From Liolophura sinensis (Eukaryota > Mollusca > Polyplacophora > Chitonida > Chitonidae), in contig NC_088295.1 of NCBI RefSeq assembly GCF_032854445.1, forward strand, positions 58,509,249 to 58,573,248: 64,000 nucleotides of DNA, written 5' to 3'. A program made the translations under genes and the position numbers. The notes under the pieces were generated by a model. It was not told where the DNA came from and searched no databases. It saw only the letters and a list, made by a program, of their open reading frames with translations. This document shows, in pieces, positions 25,316 to 37,100 of this stretch; the first letter of the stretch is position 1, and each line of letters opens with the position of its first letter.

Positions 25316-25358
25316 AACTGCAAGAGTCAGACAAGCCGACTGCAGACCAAGACATAAG
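25316..25358 (+). CDS. Gene B exon 9: cytoplasmic microexon 1
   Basis: 43 nt encoding ELQESDKPTADQDI, phase 1-2, donor GTACGAG. Confidence 0.75.
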
Positions 25359-25556
25359 GTACGAGTACGAATAAATTACATGAAATTATTGGTACTCAGG
25401 ATCGATACTCAACAAAGCAAATATATGAAAGCATTTTTTCTCATGTGTTTAAATTGTTTAGTTATTCAAACAATCTCTTATTTTGCCCAAAGTTCTATAT
25501 CAAAATAAATACACTTTGGATTATGTACAAAGACATCATAAACTCATCAATGACGA

Positions 25557-25866
25557 ACAGTGAAGTAGGGAGGCCTGGGATCAAACAGGGATCCTGTCAT
25601 ACCAAAGACTTTGTTTGGCGCTCAGCTCTAATGCGTTAGAGCCAGGAAACATGACTGGTTGGCGCGGTGTCAGTATGATGGGACTGGGTGGGGTATCATG
25701 TCTGGCGTCTTTGACATGATGCTTTAGTGGCGGCAGCCCTTTGGCGCCATGGAATCGCCCTGTCACAAGACGACACAGTTTGTGTACACACACCTAATCA
25801 CCCCTCCTTGTCAAATCACTAAAAATTGTTTAGTACGGCGTTAAACCAAAAACATACATACCCACA
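25557..25866 (+). mobile_element. SINE family 2 (gene B intron 9)
   Basis: Contains gggtggggtatcatgtctgg, gtacacacacctaatca and an acatacatac tail. Also at 56279-56598. Confidence 0.8.
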
Positions 25867-26212
25867 TATCATGGACAGTTCAGTCACAAAATATCCTCTT
25901 GTTGCAAATATTTAATATTTCTCAGGCATAAATGGCAGAACGACATTTGGGGAATCAGGTAATTTATCCGCACATTACCTGATTCGTTGCCGGCTAACGT
26001 CTTTTTCCACACCCAAACCTTGCTTCAAGCTATTAGGCAGGTGACATTTTCATCAAAGGCACTGACCAAATTCAACCCGCGGTGACTGGTTTCCGAATTC
26101 AGATGATAGCTCAATGCTGGAATATATGTATACATGTACTAATAAACTTTATACAAAAATGCTGATATTTACATAAATACAGGCGTAAGCAGACCAAGAA
26201 CAAACGCTAAAA

Positions 26213-26392
26213 GTTAGTAGATTCCTCTTCACAGCTGTATGTATAGCAGATTGCAGCATTATATAAATGGTGTGATTAAACCGACCAGAACCCAGGGGAA
26301 ACTCCATAGCATCCGCAGATTACTGGCAGATATTCCCACATACGATCAGAGGACGGTAGCATGAGCTGGAGTTGAACTCACAGAGACAAATT
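26213..26392 (-). mobile_element. SINE family 1, antisense (gene B intron 9)
   Basis: Reverse complement reads gtatgtgggaatatctgcca and related body sequence. Also at 56942-57115. Confidence 0.65.
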
Positions 26393-26418
26393 AAACTTGT
26401 TACATATTTACATTACAG

Positions 26419-26468
26419 CATGCAGAGAGTTGCTGAAGACATCGAACAACCTGAACCTCCTCCACTTG
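26419..26468 (+). CDS. Gene B exon 10: cytoplasmic microexon 2
   Basis: 50 nt encoding [16 protein letters not shown], phase 2-1, acceptor cattacag. Confidence 0.8.
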
Positions 26469-26883
26469 GTAAACTCATTTTAACTTAATTTCTTGGGTTA
26501 AGATTTTACTTTAATTAAATTAAGAAGCGTGACAGTTGATTGAGTAAATCTCAACTTCAACAGATAGAATCACCATTATTTCAAATACTCGCCAGCTGTA
26601 AGATGCTGTGATGTGCTTACGGTTATTTACCATCCAAAATACATGTATTACGGGCACGTGTTATAACACGTTATATTATGCATATGTGATACAGTTTATT
26701 CATAATGTCAGATTTACTGTTTTCTTAGCTGTATGTATTAGAATCCCAAGAGATGTTTACAAACATGTAGACACTTTGTTTTACAGATTGTGTAGCAGAT
26801 TGTAGTGTAGGATGTTTTAGAAGACTAGCAATTCCTCCATCTTTGATTTACCTAACTAAAGGTGTTCTTTTTTTCCTCTGTAG

Positions 26884-26919
26884 GTCATTATGAAGAACTG
26901 GATACTTCACCCAGCTCAG
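26884..26919 (+). CDS. Gene B exon 11: first YxxL motif
   Basis: 36 nt encoding GHYEELDTSPSS. B and D have HYEEL where A and C have EYEDL. Confidence 0.8.
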
Positions 26920-27025
26920 GTATGTTCCACTATGTGAGAGTTTAGTATTGTCAGATATTTAAACATTAAGCCATACAGTGGCTCTAGCTTGATGTCTAGT
27001 GCGGTCTAATCATTGTTCTTTTATA

Positions 27026-27710
27026 AGCCAGAAGGTATATGTCGAGTTGGCCTATGCCTGGACAAAGGTTGTTAAGCCAAAAGGTATGTCGAGTAGACCT
27101 ATGCCTGCACAAGGCTCAGCAAACTAGAAAGTATGTCGGATAGGTCTATCCCGAAAAAAGGGCCATTAAGTCAAAAGGTATGACAGGGTCTCCGTGGCTA
27201 ACTTGGTTAGCGCGCTAACGCAGCGTAATGACCTATGGGCCTCTCACCAATGCGGTCGCTGTGAGTTCAAGCCCTGCTGATGCTGGCTTCCTCTCCGGCG
27301 GTACGTGGGAAGGTCTGGCAGCAAACTGCGGATGGTCGTGGGTTTCCCCCGGGCTCTTCCCGGTTTACACCCACCATAATGCTGGCCGCCGTCGTATGAG
27401 TGAAATATATTCTTGAGTACGGCGTAAAACAACAATCAAATAAATCAAAAGGTATGGCGGGTGGGTGTATTTCTGAAAAAGGGTCATTAGACCATGAGGT
27501 ATGCCTAAAAACTTGCCACTAAGCCATGAGGTACGTCGGGTAGGTTTCTGCCTGAACAAGGGTCATTAAACCAGAAAATGTGTATGGTAGGCCTATACCT
27601 GAACATGGGTCATTAAGCCAGACGGTATGTTCGGTAGCATAGGCGGGGCCAGTGTCATTAACCCATAAATTATGTCGTGTAGACCTGTGCCTGAAAACGT
27701 GCCTCTATTA
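27026..27710. repeat. About 47-bp minisatellite in last intron of gene B, split by a SINE
   Basis: Units like aagccagaaggtatgtcgg followed by gtaggcctatgcctgaacaa repeat about ten times on both sides of the SINE at 27187. Confidence 0.85.
27187..27448 (+). mobile_element. SINE family 1, complete, with target-site duplication
   Basis: A box (tggctaacttggttagcgcg), B box (gtgagttcaagccc), conserved body and tail. Flanked by tcaaaaggtatg on both sides. Also at 57925-58210. Confidence 0.88.
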
Positions 27711-28248
27711 CACCAGAAAGAACATCATAAGTTTAAAGCCGACCAGCATCAATTACATGAGACACAAGTGAACCTTCTTCTGCACGCAGTTAAACACAAA
27801 AAGAGCCTGCTATCAACCTGAAGTGTCTGACATCAGTATAGAAGTGGGCAATTGTGAAATCTCTTGTAACAGTGGTTAAGTTTTAGAAATTCATACTGAT
27901 TATCTTCACCATGGAGATTATTTTGTATTGGTCCCAAATTTTATTCTCAGCTTGGCCTTGGATGTTGACAGATATGACACAAATGCTGAGTACTGTCTCT
28001 TTGTCTGTACTGGTTATGGTTGTGTTCTTAGCTTTAGGGGAGCTTTGCACCCTCTGAGTGTCGTCTAATTTCATACAATATACTCTATTTGCGTGAGTTT
28101 GTAGAGGCTAAATTTTCCTTATTGGACATTACAGTATGTTGTTCAGCGGCATGGAGGCTGTACTACCCAACTAGCATTTCATGACTAAAACTGTAATCAT
28201 TAGTGTTTATTGTGTATTTTTTAATAAACATTAACCTTTCTTCGCTAG

Positions 28249-28334
28249 GTCCACATTACGAAGACCTATCCGGCAATGTGTCGTCGTCAAGGCCCTCTAA
28301 CTCGAGAGTTTACGAGAATACCGACGTCATGTGA
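28249..28334 (+). CDS. Gene B exon 12: second YxxL, YEN and stop
   Basis: 86 nt ending in TGA at 28332-28334. Contains GPHYEDLSGNVSSSRPSNSR and VYENTDVM. Confidence 0.82.
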
Positions 28335-28389
28335 AACCAGTATAAACATGTATCGGAGAAAAGTCATAACTCCACGGCTGGAAACCAAG

Positions 28390-28765
28390 ACATTACATGC
28401 TGAAATTTTCGCCTGTGGAATCTTTGTGTGAGTTCATTTGGAGTCCGTGCGAGAGTAAGTGACTCTAAAGGTACAAATCAAGACATTACTCTCGCAACTC
28501 TTCCTTCTTCACGTAGATTCTTCAAAAGCGCCTTCTGGAGTAAGTGATTACACAGGTGCAAACGAGAGGACTGCACATTGGTCTTCAAATATAGAATATT
28601 TGTGAGAATTCATTGGAGTACCTTTGAGAGGGAGTGCCTCTAAAGGAACAAACCAAGACATTGCATACACGCTGGAACTTTTTGTGCCACTTCATTAAAA
28701 TTGTCTGCAGGAATAAGTGACTCTACACGTGCAAACCAGGACATTGCACGCCTGACTCTTCAGAT
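28390..28765. repeat. About 87-bp degenerate repeats in the 3' region of gene B
   Basis: Around four units start aaaccaagacatt and end gtgactctaaaggtac or similar. D retains only about one and a half units (59110-59225). Confidence 0.7.
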
Positions 28766-28809
28766 ATATATGTATGTTTGTTTGCTTATCGTTTAACCTC
28801 CTACTTAAC

Positions 28810-29067
28810 AATTTTCAGTCATATGTAGACAAGGAGTCACGAGGTGTGTATATACATATTTTGTCTTCTTGTGGCAGGGCCAGTCAGTTTCCCCAAAACG
28901 CTGCCGCCACTGAATTATCATGCCAATGACACCACCCAGCACAGTCACATTATACTGGCAAGTGTCCTTCCTGTAACCTCTAATCAGTGCTGAGCGCCAA
29001 GCAATGCAGCAGCGTTTGATCCCGAGGTCCCTCGACTTCGACGTGGACGCTCTTACCACCAGACCAC
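28810..29067 (-). mobile_element. SINE family 2, antisense, interrupting the relic Ig1 exon
   Basis: Contains ttttgtcttcttgtggcagg and cgaggtccctcgacttcgac. Its D counterpart is 59290-59581. Confidence 0.65.
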
Positions 29068-29196
29068 AAAAACTGTCCTCTTCAGTTATAAAATCTTTGC
29101 ATGACATAGCATGTTCGTTCCCCAGCGATGTGGTTATCTGACACTCAATTGTAAATGGACAACCGTCCACCACATCACCTGGTATTGAGACAGCAA
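29068..29196 (-). pseudogene. Antisense relic Ig1 exon downstream of gene B
   Basis: On the minus strand the sequence reads VSIPGDVVDGCPFTIECQIT, clearly Ig1-like, and stays open to about 29070, where a SINE begins. No other receptor exon is seen nearby, so this is a remnant of another minus-strand paralogue. Confidence 0.7.
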
Positions 29197-29199
29197 CAA

Positions 29200-31045
29200 T
29201 TCGAGGAGTAAACTCTTATAAATATAAACGACATCCATTTTGTTCTGATTTTGAGTCCAGTTTTGATATACTTCGTATAAATAATCAGAGTGGTGCATAA
29301 TATAAATTTTCTATTAAAGAATAATAATCAGAAGTGAATAATAAAGTAGTAATAAGAATAAGAAGAATAATAAATGCAATGAGAAAAAATGAGACTAAAT
29401 GACAATGATGAGATAAATGTAAAAGCATTATCGTAATAATCGTTTTTATTATTCACAAAGATGTAAAAATGTGTTACTACATGAAGAAAGACGAAGCTCC
29501 ATCAAATACCCGTCAAAATTTGCCATGTTAGTTTTTATATTTTTAGTTAAACCGAATAATTCATGCACATTTTTTCTCCGCCCGAACAGAAGGAAGTGAC
29601 CTGTTCAATTGTCAGGGATGCATTCCCTCTAAGACTGAAGGTATTCAGACGCCAGTTTCATAGAACTTTGTGTTAACCTATCAATGGCTGCATCTACTGA
29701 AAGATCTCACCTTGTCAGATCCATTTCTTCTCTGCAATTAGCCAAAGAAATGACCAGCGATGACATCGGCAGCATGGATGCCGCGTTTGTCTGGCGTTTA
29801 AAATTCCGACCCACGTGACTACTGCTTGTCACCTATAATCGCTGGCACTGTAGGCCTGTGGCCCCTTCCACAAAGCCATCTTAGGGCATGTGGAATCTAG
29901 CTGCCACATATGCCTGTAAGATGTGCCGCCATTGTACTTATAATTAATCTTGTCTACAATCACTTTGTACAAGCGGCCCGAGATCTCCGATTCAAATTGA
30001 CAACCTTGTAAGCCGAAATGACTGACTCTCATCAGAGCTGGAGTTTGAAGGTCCATGGTTTCATATATTTACTTGTTTTGTCCCATAACAGAAAAGATAC
30101 TGGATTCGCCTAAGCACCATCCGGTAATTAAGCTGGTTAAACAGGGGCGTTCTAAAGTTTAACACGCTTAATCTCTTCAGTGCCACATACTCGGAATGAA
30201 CACATTCTTTACAAAAGCTTTAACTGGTTTGTTAAAAACTGTGCGGTTCGAAATATAAATTAAACAACTGTGACATTACATGAAAAACTAAGTATGTCAA
30301 GAACGAAGTCAAAGGACATCCAATATTTATAACAAAACACTTTCTTTTATTTGATGCAAATATTATTTAAAGGGAGTTCAATATTTAATTGAATATTTAA
30401 TTGAGTCGGTTTAATATTATTGTCAATAAATGGGAATATAATTATTAATATACGCTGTATGTACAGGTAAGCTACCTTTTATCTGTAACTTTCACCGCCA
30501 TTTTCGACTCGACTCGACTCGTTTGCATTGGGCATCGACAAAACAAGTGAGATAAAGTCTTTGCATGAGTGGAATAAAACAAGTTGTACACCATTAAAAA
30601 AACAACTAACATGTTTAGGTTTAATCTTTCTTTTAAAAATGAAAAGAGTGCAACTAATAGCCACAACCACGAGGAATAAAAAATGTTTGGAACATCGGCC
30701 GAATCTAACTTTGCAACGTATTAGGTGGCATATGTTGGCTCATATATACTGTGTTCACCCGCTGTTCAATTTTGTGTCGCCTTCTGATCTATATTGTTCG
30801 GAGACAAAAGGTCATATAAAGTCAGAATTACTCCAGGATTAAAATAAACCTGCTTCTGCTGCACTCAACTAGTTGTTTTACACCTTCAAAACATGAATTC
30901 AGAAACAGCAAAGAAACATTTGGAAGCAGAAAACATCGCTAACTGATCTCCCAGCTAACAAAGATTCTATTCAACGAGTGTGAAGTTCGTGCAACGTAAA
31001 CACAAAAAATTGTGAGGTTTTTTTTGCCCGGAACAAGTGTTCATT
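29200..31045. other. Tail-to-tail intergenic region between B and C
   Basis: AT-rich; no gene recognised. Matches 59720-64000 after removal of the 2.7-kb insertion. The last 500 bp before gene C is its probable 3' UTR. Confidence 0.6.
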
Positions 31046-31131
31046 TCACATCACAGTGGCATTCTCGTAAACTCCCGTGTCAGAACGTCTTGTCGACGAC
31101 ACATTCTCAGACAGATCTTCGTAATGTGGAC
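31046..31131 (-). CDS. Gene C exon 12: second YxxL, YEN and stop
   Basis: 86 nt ending in TGA at 31048-31046. Contains GPHYEDLSENVSSTRRSDTG and VYENATVM. Confidence 0.84.
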
Positions 31132-34100
31132 CTAGTGATTATAAGTGGAAACGCAAATGTTAGTCGCCAAAGAAAAAAGGGAAGATAAGACTTCGTATTC
31201 TGTATTTATAGCCACAGTATATTAAAGGTCGTAACTGCGAGAAAATGAAACATTTGGGAATCCAGCCATATAAAGTATATTTTAAAACATAATTCCTACG
31301 TAAAATTTCGACTTTGTTGTTCTTCATTTCTCCACAGGTGGTTGCTATTCCAGTAGTTACTATGAGCCGTTTAAGTGTGGGGACTAATGTATAGAACATC
31401 TCACACTGTTTAGCTTTCGCGTAGCATGTAATGCATACCTGGTCTTGGCGTGTTGTCCAGGTCTTCATACTCACCTACAAAAGGCCACAACATAACACTT
31501 ATCTCACTGTGTCCACGACTGATTACAGTGTCAGCCTGCTTCATAATCAGCTACAAAATTTCCTGTACAATTTTTACATAACTATGGTTTCCTCGATTTA
31601 AAGTTCTTCCTACCGGTAATTGACATCCAGGATCAACTGTATTTCCGATATTTTTGTCATTAGTCATAATATTTTGGGAGATAAAATCCACATTAGAATA
31701 GTGAGTACTGCACCTGGTAAATGTCGACATATAGAAGAAAATCTATATCACTTATCCACTGTTCAACTTCAAAAGATAACATTATGTTAAGATAACACTT
31801 CACAATAGACACTCTGAATAAAGTACCGCTATCGTTATTTAATAATATTTATGTAAACATATTCAAGGTCAGACAGAATGGGGTATTTGACTACTGTTCT
31901 TTTGCAATGAATGAGTACAACGTTAAAAGTTTGTCCACTCTACGTCAGAGCAAATGCGGGAATGAACAAAAGGAAGCCTTGGCCCAGCTTACTTTCCATG
32001 GGAAAGATTTCCCATTACCTGAAAAATTCCTACCGTTCCTAAAGCTGTATGAAGTAATAAGCTCTGCCAAGGACACAAAATACAGAGATAAAAACACGTC
32101 ACTTTACCTAGTGGTGGAGGCTCAGGCATTTCGATGTCTTCACCAACGCTTTGAAGACTGCAACATAAATAGTAAAGAGAGCGCAGACAGTTCATTAGCT
32201 CAGTTTTAACTTAAAGATCTTGTTCATGAAAGCGATCTTAGTTCTGTCGCATTCTTCGTCATCTTCATTTTTATTCATTGTACACGCTGTTACGGTATTG
32301 AAAACGGCAACAGAAAACAGACTCAGTGACTCAATATTACAATGTAAACAATGCTTTATATATAAAATGAGACGTACAGTTTTACAGACAGTTCAACAAC
32401 AACAACAACAACAACATACACATCAGTATTACCGGTCTTTACAAGTTTCCAGTTCACCTTTGCATCCCAAGGAATGTATTCCAGGAAATCCAACGTAAAG
32501 ACCATGGGATAAACACACAATTCACACAAGTCACAAATTGTCCTAGACAGGTACTTCGCCAGATTAGCGAACACGAACACAGTACACAGGTTACACAGAA
32601 CTGGAACAGTCAAGCCTTTGAATGACGTCACACCCGCAGAGCACAACACAGGGTATATACAGGCATGGAGGTATAATCCACTTTAGAACAGTTTCCCCCA
32701 GAAACTCACAAACGAGCCGTTCAGAGACGTGGAGTAATGTCACCGTGTGGCAGAATGAACGTCCTTTACAAAACTGAAAACTTCAGTTTAGAGTCCTTGA
32801 CGACCTTGTCGGTCAGGTGAGGTCAGCGTGTTAAACAAATTACACAGTCAACACTGTATAATCATAATAAAGATCCGAACACCAATAAACGTGACTTCCG
32901 CAGAAATTCACATAAACCAGACATCAGTACTACTGTGGTACACAAACGGTGCCGGCATAAAAATCTGTCCTCCCAAATGAAACTGGCATCACCAGCTCAT
33001 ATAAACATAATGGACTCGATACGAGAGCGTCTCACACTCTCCTGGCTCCCAGTGGATGCAGCAAAAATACCTCCACTCTGCACAGAAAACACGGCTTATA
33101 TACGTGCCAGGTGGATTCAACTATTCTTAGACACAGAATTAACAGCCAATGAACATCCAGTTAAATAAACAGAGCATTGAACAAGGTGCTTTCGGCCAGG
33201 TCCGCACTGTACATATATAACAGGGCCTGTTATGCTTATAACATATAACACAAAGGTCCGCAGACTAACAGTACATGAAGACGTTAAATAGTCATACATA
33301 ACAACGCACACGTGCACTGTGCTTAACACGAGCATTGTGCTTGTACTGTGCTTGACGCATGCACTGTGCTTGTACTGTACTTGACACGTGCACTGTGCTT
33401 GTACTGTACTTGACACACGCACTGTGCTTGTACTGTGCTTCACATGTGCACTGTGCACTTATACTGTGCTTGTGCTGTGCTTGACATAATCACAAGCACA
33501 GTTGAATGCAGGTGTGTGCAGAGTAGTTGCCCCTAAACAACACACTCCTAGCTACCTCATACACGTGTCTTAGTTAGATTTTATTAACTGAATTCATTGC
33601 ACAGAAGAGTTATTTATGTGTTTACATTTACTTTCTTTTCTGAGTATCCTTTTGTCACACTTACCTTACATCGTGTTCTCCATTCCCTTTATCAGACGAC
33701 CGCAGTTCTGAAACAAATGCAAGAACTATTGAATTACAATAATCAATAAAACGTAAACATTAGTATTGCAATGCTAAATTCCCGAATATATATAACAAAA
33801 CAAATCAACACTTCGCCACGGCTAATCTGCGTTTCACCTGTAGGGTCACAGACTGGAATCCAGCCACCGCTGGTTTCGTCGTGGTGTTAAGTTCTAGTGA
33901 CTATCTCTGTTCTGTCAAAGGGCATAAGTATCCCAAGTCCCGGCACGGCTTCCTTTCAATTCAATTCAAATAGCTTTATTCACTCAAACCACCTGCGGTG
34001 GCACAAGAGGTCTCGTACATGTTTTCAAACAGGTACGTCGACTAGCCAAGTGTGGAATACCCTAATATTTGCACACTGGAATAACCTGGATATATACATA

Positions 34101-37100
34101 CACACATAAATACATATATGTATTATATACACCATACAAATATAGACAGTTACAAATATTCTTAAGATTGCCTAAATATATGTTACAATCTATAGTCCTG
34201 CGACAAATATACAATCAAATATCTCCTTAATATGCAGTAATTACGCATATGTTTTTTCCTTAAACAATTTGCCTAATGACATTAAACTTTTTCCATTTTG
34301 GCTGTTTGAACAACATCCATGAATAACACTTGCCTGAATGCTTGTTATATTTATTCGTACTTTTTTCGAGAGCTAGTCAGTTTCGAACAGATAAATACAT
34401 AGTGCTATTCGTTGTTGCAATATGGACACGCTCCATTTCACTATGCCAACACCACGCCATCTGCCAGCTTTCACCGGTAGGCGGCGATTAGAGGTTCTTA
34501 TTCGGATAAGCGTTCAGAGTAACTGTTTTGGTAAATTCATTGAGAGGTATGGTTGTAACTCAAACTCGTGATTAAATACATCATAAGAATAGCCTGTGTG
34601 AGACATTTTCTTTTCCGCATTGTATATTTGCTAGAATTCATCTTCAAATCTCAACTTCAGAACACTACCACAGCACTTTTTGTTATTCTGACTGGCACTA
34701 TTCCACGAAAAAAGAAGTCCGTTGGTTCCTAAGATAGATTTGATATATTTTAGCCAGCGAGTTCAAGTGAGATCACCGAAATGAATACTAGTATAGCTTA
34801 GCAGAGTAGAAGACAGTATACTTGCTTTTCGCTGTACAAAATTTAGTCAGAAGGATACAAATCTCACCGAGACTGAAATGCTAAGCGGGAAAATACAAAG
34901 TTTGCCAAACATCATGTAACTAGGCGTAGACTGCTTTAGTTTGAGCAATCGGTTTAAAAACTGAACCTGAAGTTTTTCCAGCTCAGCTATACCCTCAAAA
35001 CCTCACAGTTCTGCAGAGTAGAATATAACTGGTTTGACAACATCATTGTACAATTCTGCTTCGCAGTTTATAGGTAGTTCCAATGCATATATCTGTTGTG
35101 GAACACTAAGATTATTAGCTTGGTTCTTGACATACTTAATAGCTGACATAAATTTGCAACTATTTTTCAGTACTGCGTAAAACCCCACATAACCCCAGAA
35201 TAATAAATAAAGATGAGGCTTTCGCTTTATTTTAATATTTTTAAAACAGAAATGACAATTGAGAAAATGAGAAAAGCTCTCATTCGCTGGAGACTTATTA
35301 TGACACTGACTGTGACTGGTAAGGTCGCTAACCTTTTTGCCATATTAATCGTCCTCTACGCAGAAGACAGCACGTCACCATGATAACCGCGAGAGTGACG
35401 AGAGCGATACCAGCCACAAACCCCACACCTAACATGGTGGCTTTACTGAGGCCCGCCTCAGATGTTTGTGAATCTGAAAAATTTAAGGCATATGTTGACA
35501 TAGAGGTTTTTATTCCCAGGTGAAATTATATGTGTCGGACTGGGTAGTTAATTGATAGTTCATGAAACGAAGGCATACTTTTAAATCGAAAGACTACAAG
35601 TCCTGCAAACTACATTGTGTTAAAGAGTTACATGCAAAGTTTAAATCACAGAATAAGACGGAATTTTTAGTTACGCGTTTATTAAGAGTTATATAGTTTA
35701 ATGGCGCGCACTTTTCAGTCAAATTTACTGGCATTGTTGGCTCCAGTGCATTTTCCGGTAGACAAACATCCTTTATCTGACAGTAAATTTACAACCAATT
35801 TCGCAGTAAAAAGCAAGATAAATGAAAAAAAATGTTGAGCAAATTTACGTAATTCGACCTATGTTGTAAACATACAGCTAGTACCTCTATACTTGTGATT
35901 GTACCGTAATTTTAAATATCTTTTTCATTTGATTTTGTAAAATATTAGCACTGCCTTTCTCTATCGTAAAAATGCAACAAAATATATATACTTATATCTT
36001 ACACAATATACCGTAATGCTATAACAATAGCTGTACTCAGTCTGTATAACTCACTGTGGACAGTACAGTTGGCTGTAGCGTACTCCATCAAGACAATGTC
36101 GGAGACAGGCCGAAGTCGGAACTGGTAGAACACTCCAGGCTCAAGATCCCTCAAGGTTTTCCGCACAAGTTTTATCCTGCCCGGGTTTCTGACGAGTTCT
36201 TCCTTCCAATGACCCTCTGTTCCTTTGTACTCCAGCTGGTAGTATTCCACCAGAGAGTCGTCAATCCCAGACGCCCAGACCAAGGTAGCCTGGCTGTTGG
36301 AGCAAGATTTTGTATCCATTTCACTAGGAATATACTGACCATCTAAAAAGGATTATATATGCACAAAAATTATACAAGAAGGATGTATTAGTGAGTACTG
36401 GATTCAATACTGCTGAATGCCAACGATTTGTCAGCATATGTAAAAATCCTGTATAAACGATTCCAGTACGAAATAGAGCTTACGGATGCAGGGCAATACA
36501 TCTTTAGACTGCACATGAAGCATTTCGGGATACACATTTCCAAATGTGTTATTTTTAGAGTAAATAATGATAATTTGAAAGCGTTAATTCACCAAACGCA
36601 GTTTTGGAGTTACGTCATTATTACAGAAGATTGACGTCCCAGTGCAAAATGACGTCATCGCTTTGTCTTTCAAAATGGTATTTTTTTATGTTTAGATAAA
36701 ACCACCTTCAGACTATCATTACTTTTATGAATTTACAACCTACCCAAGAACATAATATGGAAGATAAATCTAATGCTGTTTAGTTTTCTGATATTTTATA
36801 TAATACTTGATGTTCAAATTGGCAGATTGACCCTGCCTTTCCATAAAGCGACAACGTGAGGTTTCAACAATTTTTTTGAATATTTTTGAATTTTTTCATT
36901 TTGTCGTCGTAACCTACCATCACGAATCGAGCGCATTGATTACATTATGGAGGCATACATTTTACCTATCACTGTGACAGACACTTCCATATGAAATGAG
37001 CCCACACTATTCCTAGCCTCGATCTGATATATCCCGGACAGTGACTTATCCGCCTGACCAAACTCAATGGTGGCTACAGTGACGTCACGCTGGTTTGGAC

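Larger units (their letters stand above)
16977..28334 (+). pseudogene. Gene B: paralogue of D with frameshifted Ig1 and truncated Ig5
   Basis: Same 12-exon plan as D: 16977-17049, 17953-18296, 19381-19692, 21136-21432, 22471-22806, 23035-23172, 23849-24136, 24883-25014, 25316-25358, 26419-26468, 26884-26919 and 28249-28334. Exon 2 is 344 nt, against 345 in D. One base is lost near 18169 (within the codons for GGCQHV), giving TGA at 18204-18206, so the full reading stops after about 108 residues. Exon 6 has lost 153 nt, in frame. All other exons are open with good splice sites. Because exon 2 is phase 1-1, skipping it would restore a 596-residue receptor lacking Ig1. Hence B is either a young pseudogene or a receptor expressed without Ig1. 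Introns are close to those of D, so the duplication is recent. Confidence 0.8.

Noticed and set aside
25203-25508. A 101-codon open frame identical at 55933-56238
   Set aside because: It overlaps tail exon 9 in a different frame and runs into the intron; identity reflects the recent duplication.
29829-30056. A 75-codon open frame also present at 63117-63344
   Set aside because: The two versions differ mainly by amino-acid-changing substitutions and are explained by the segmental duplication; no domain seen.
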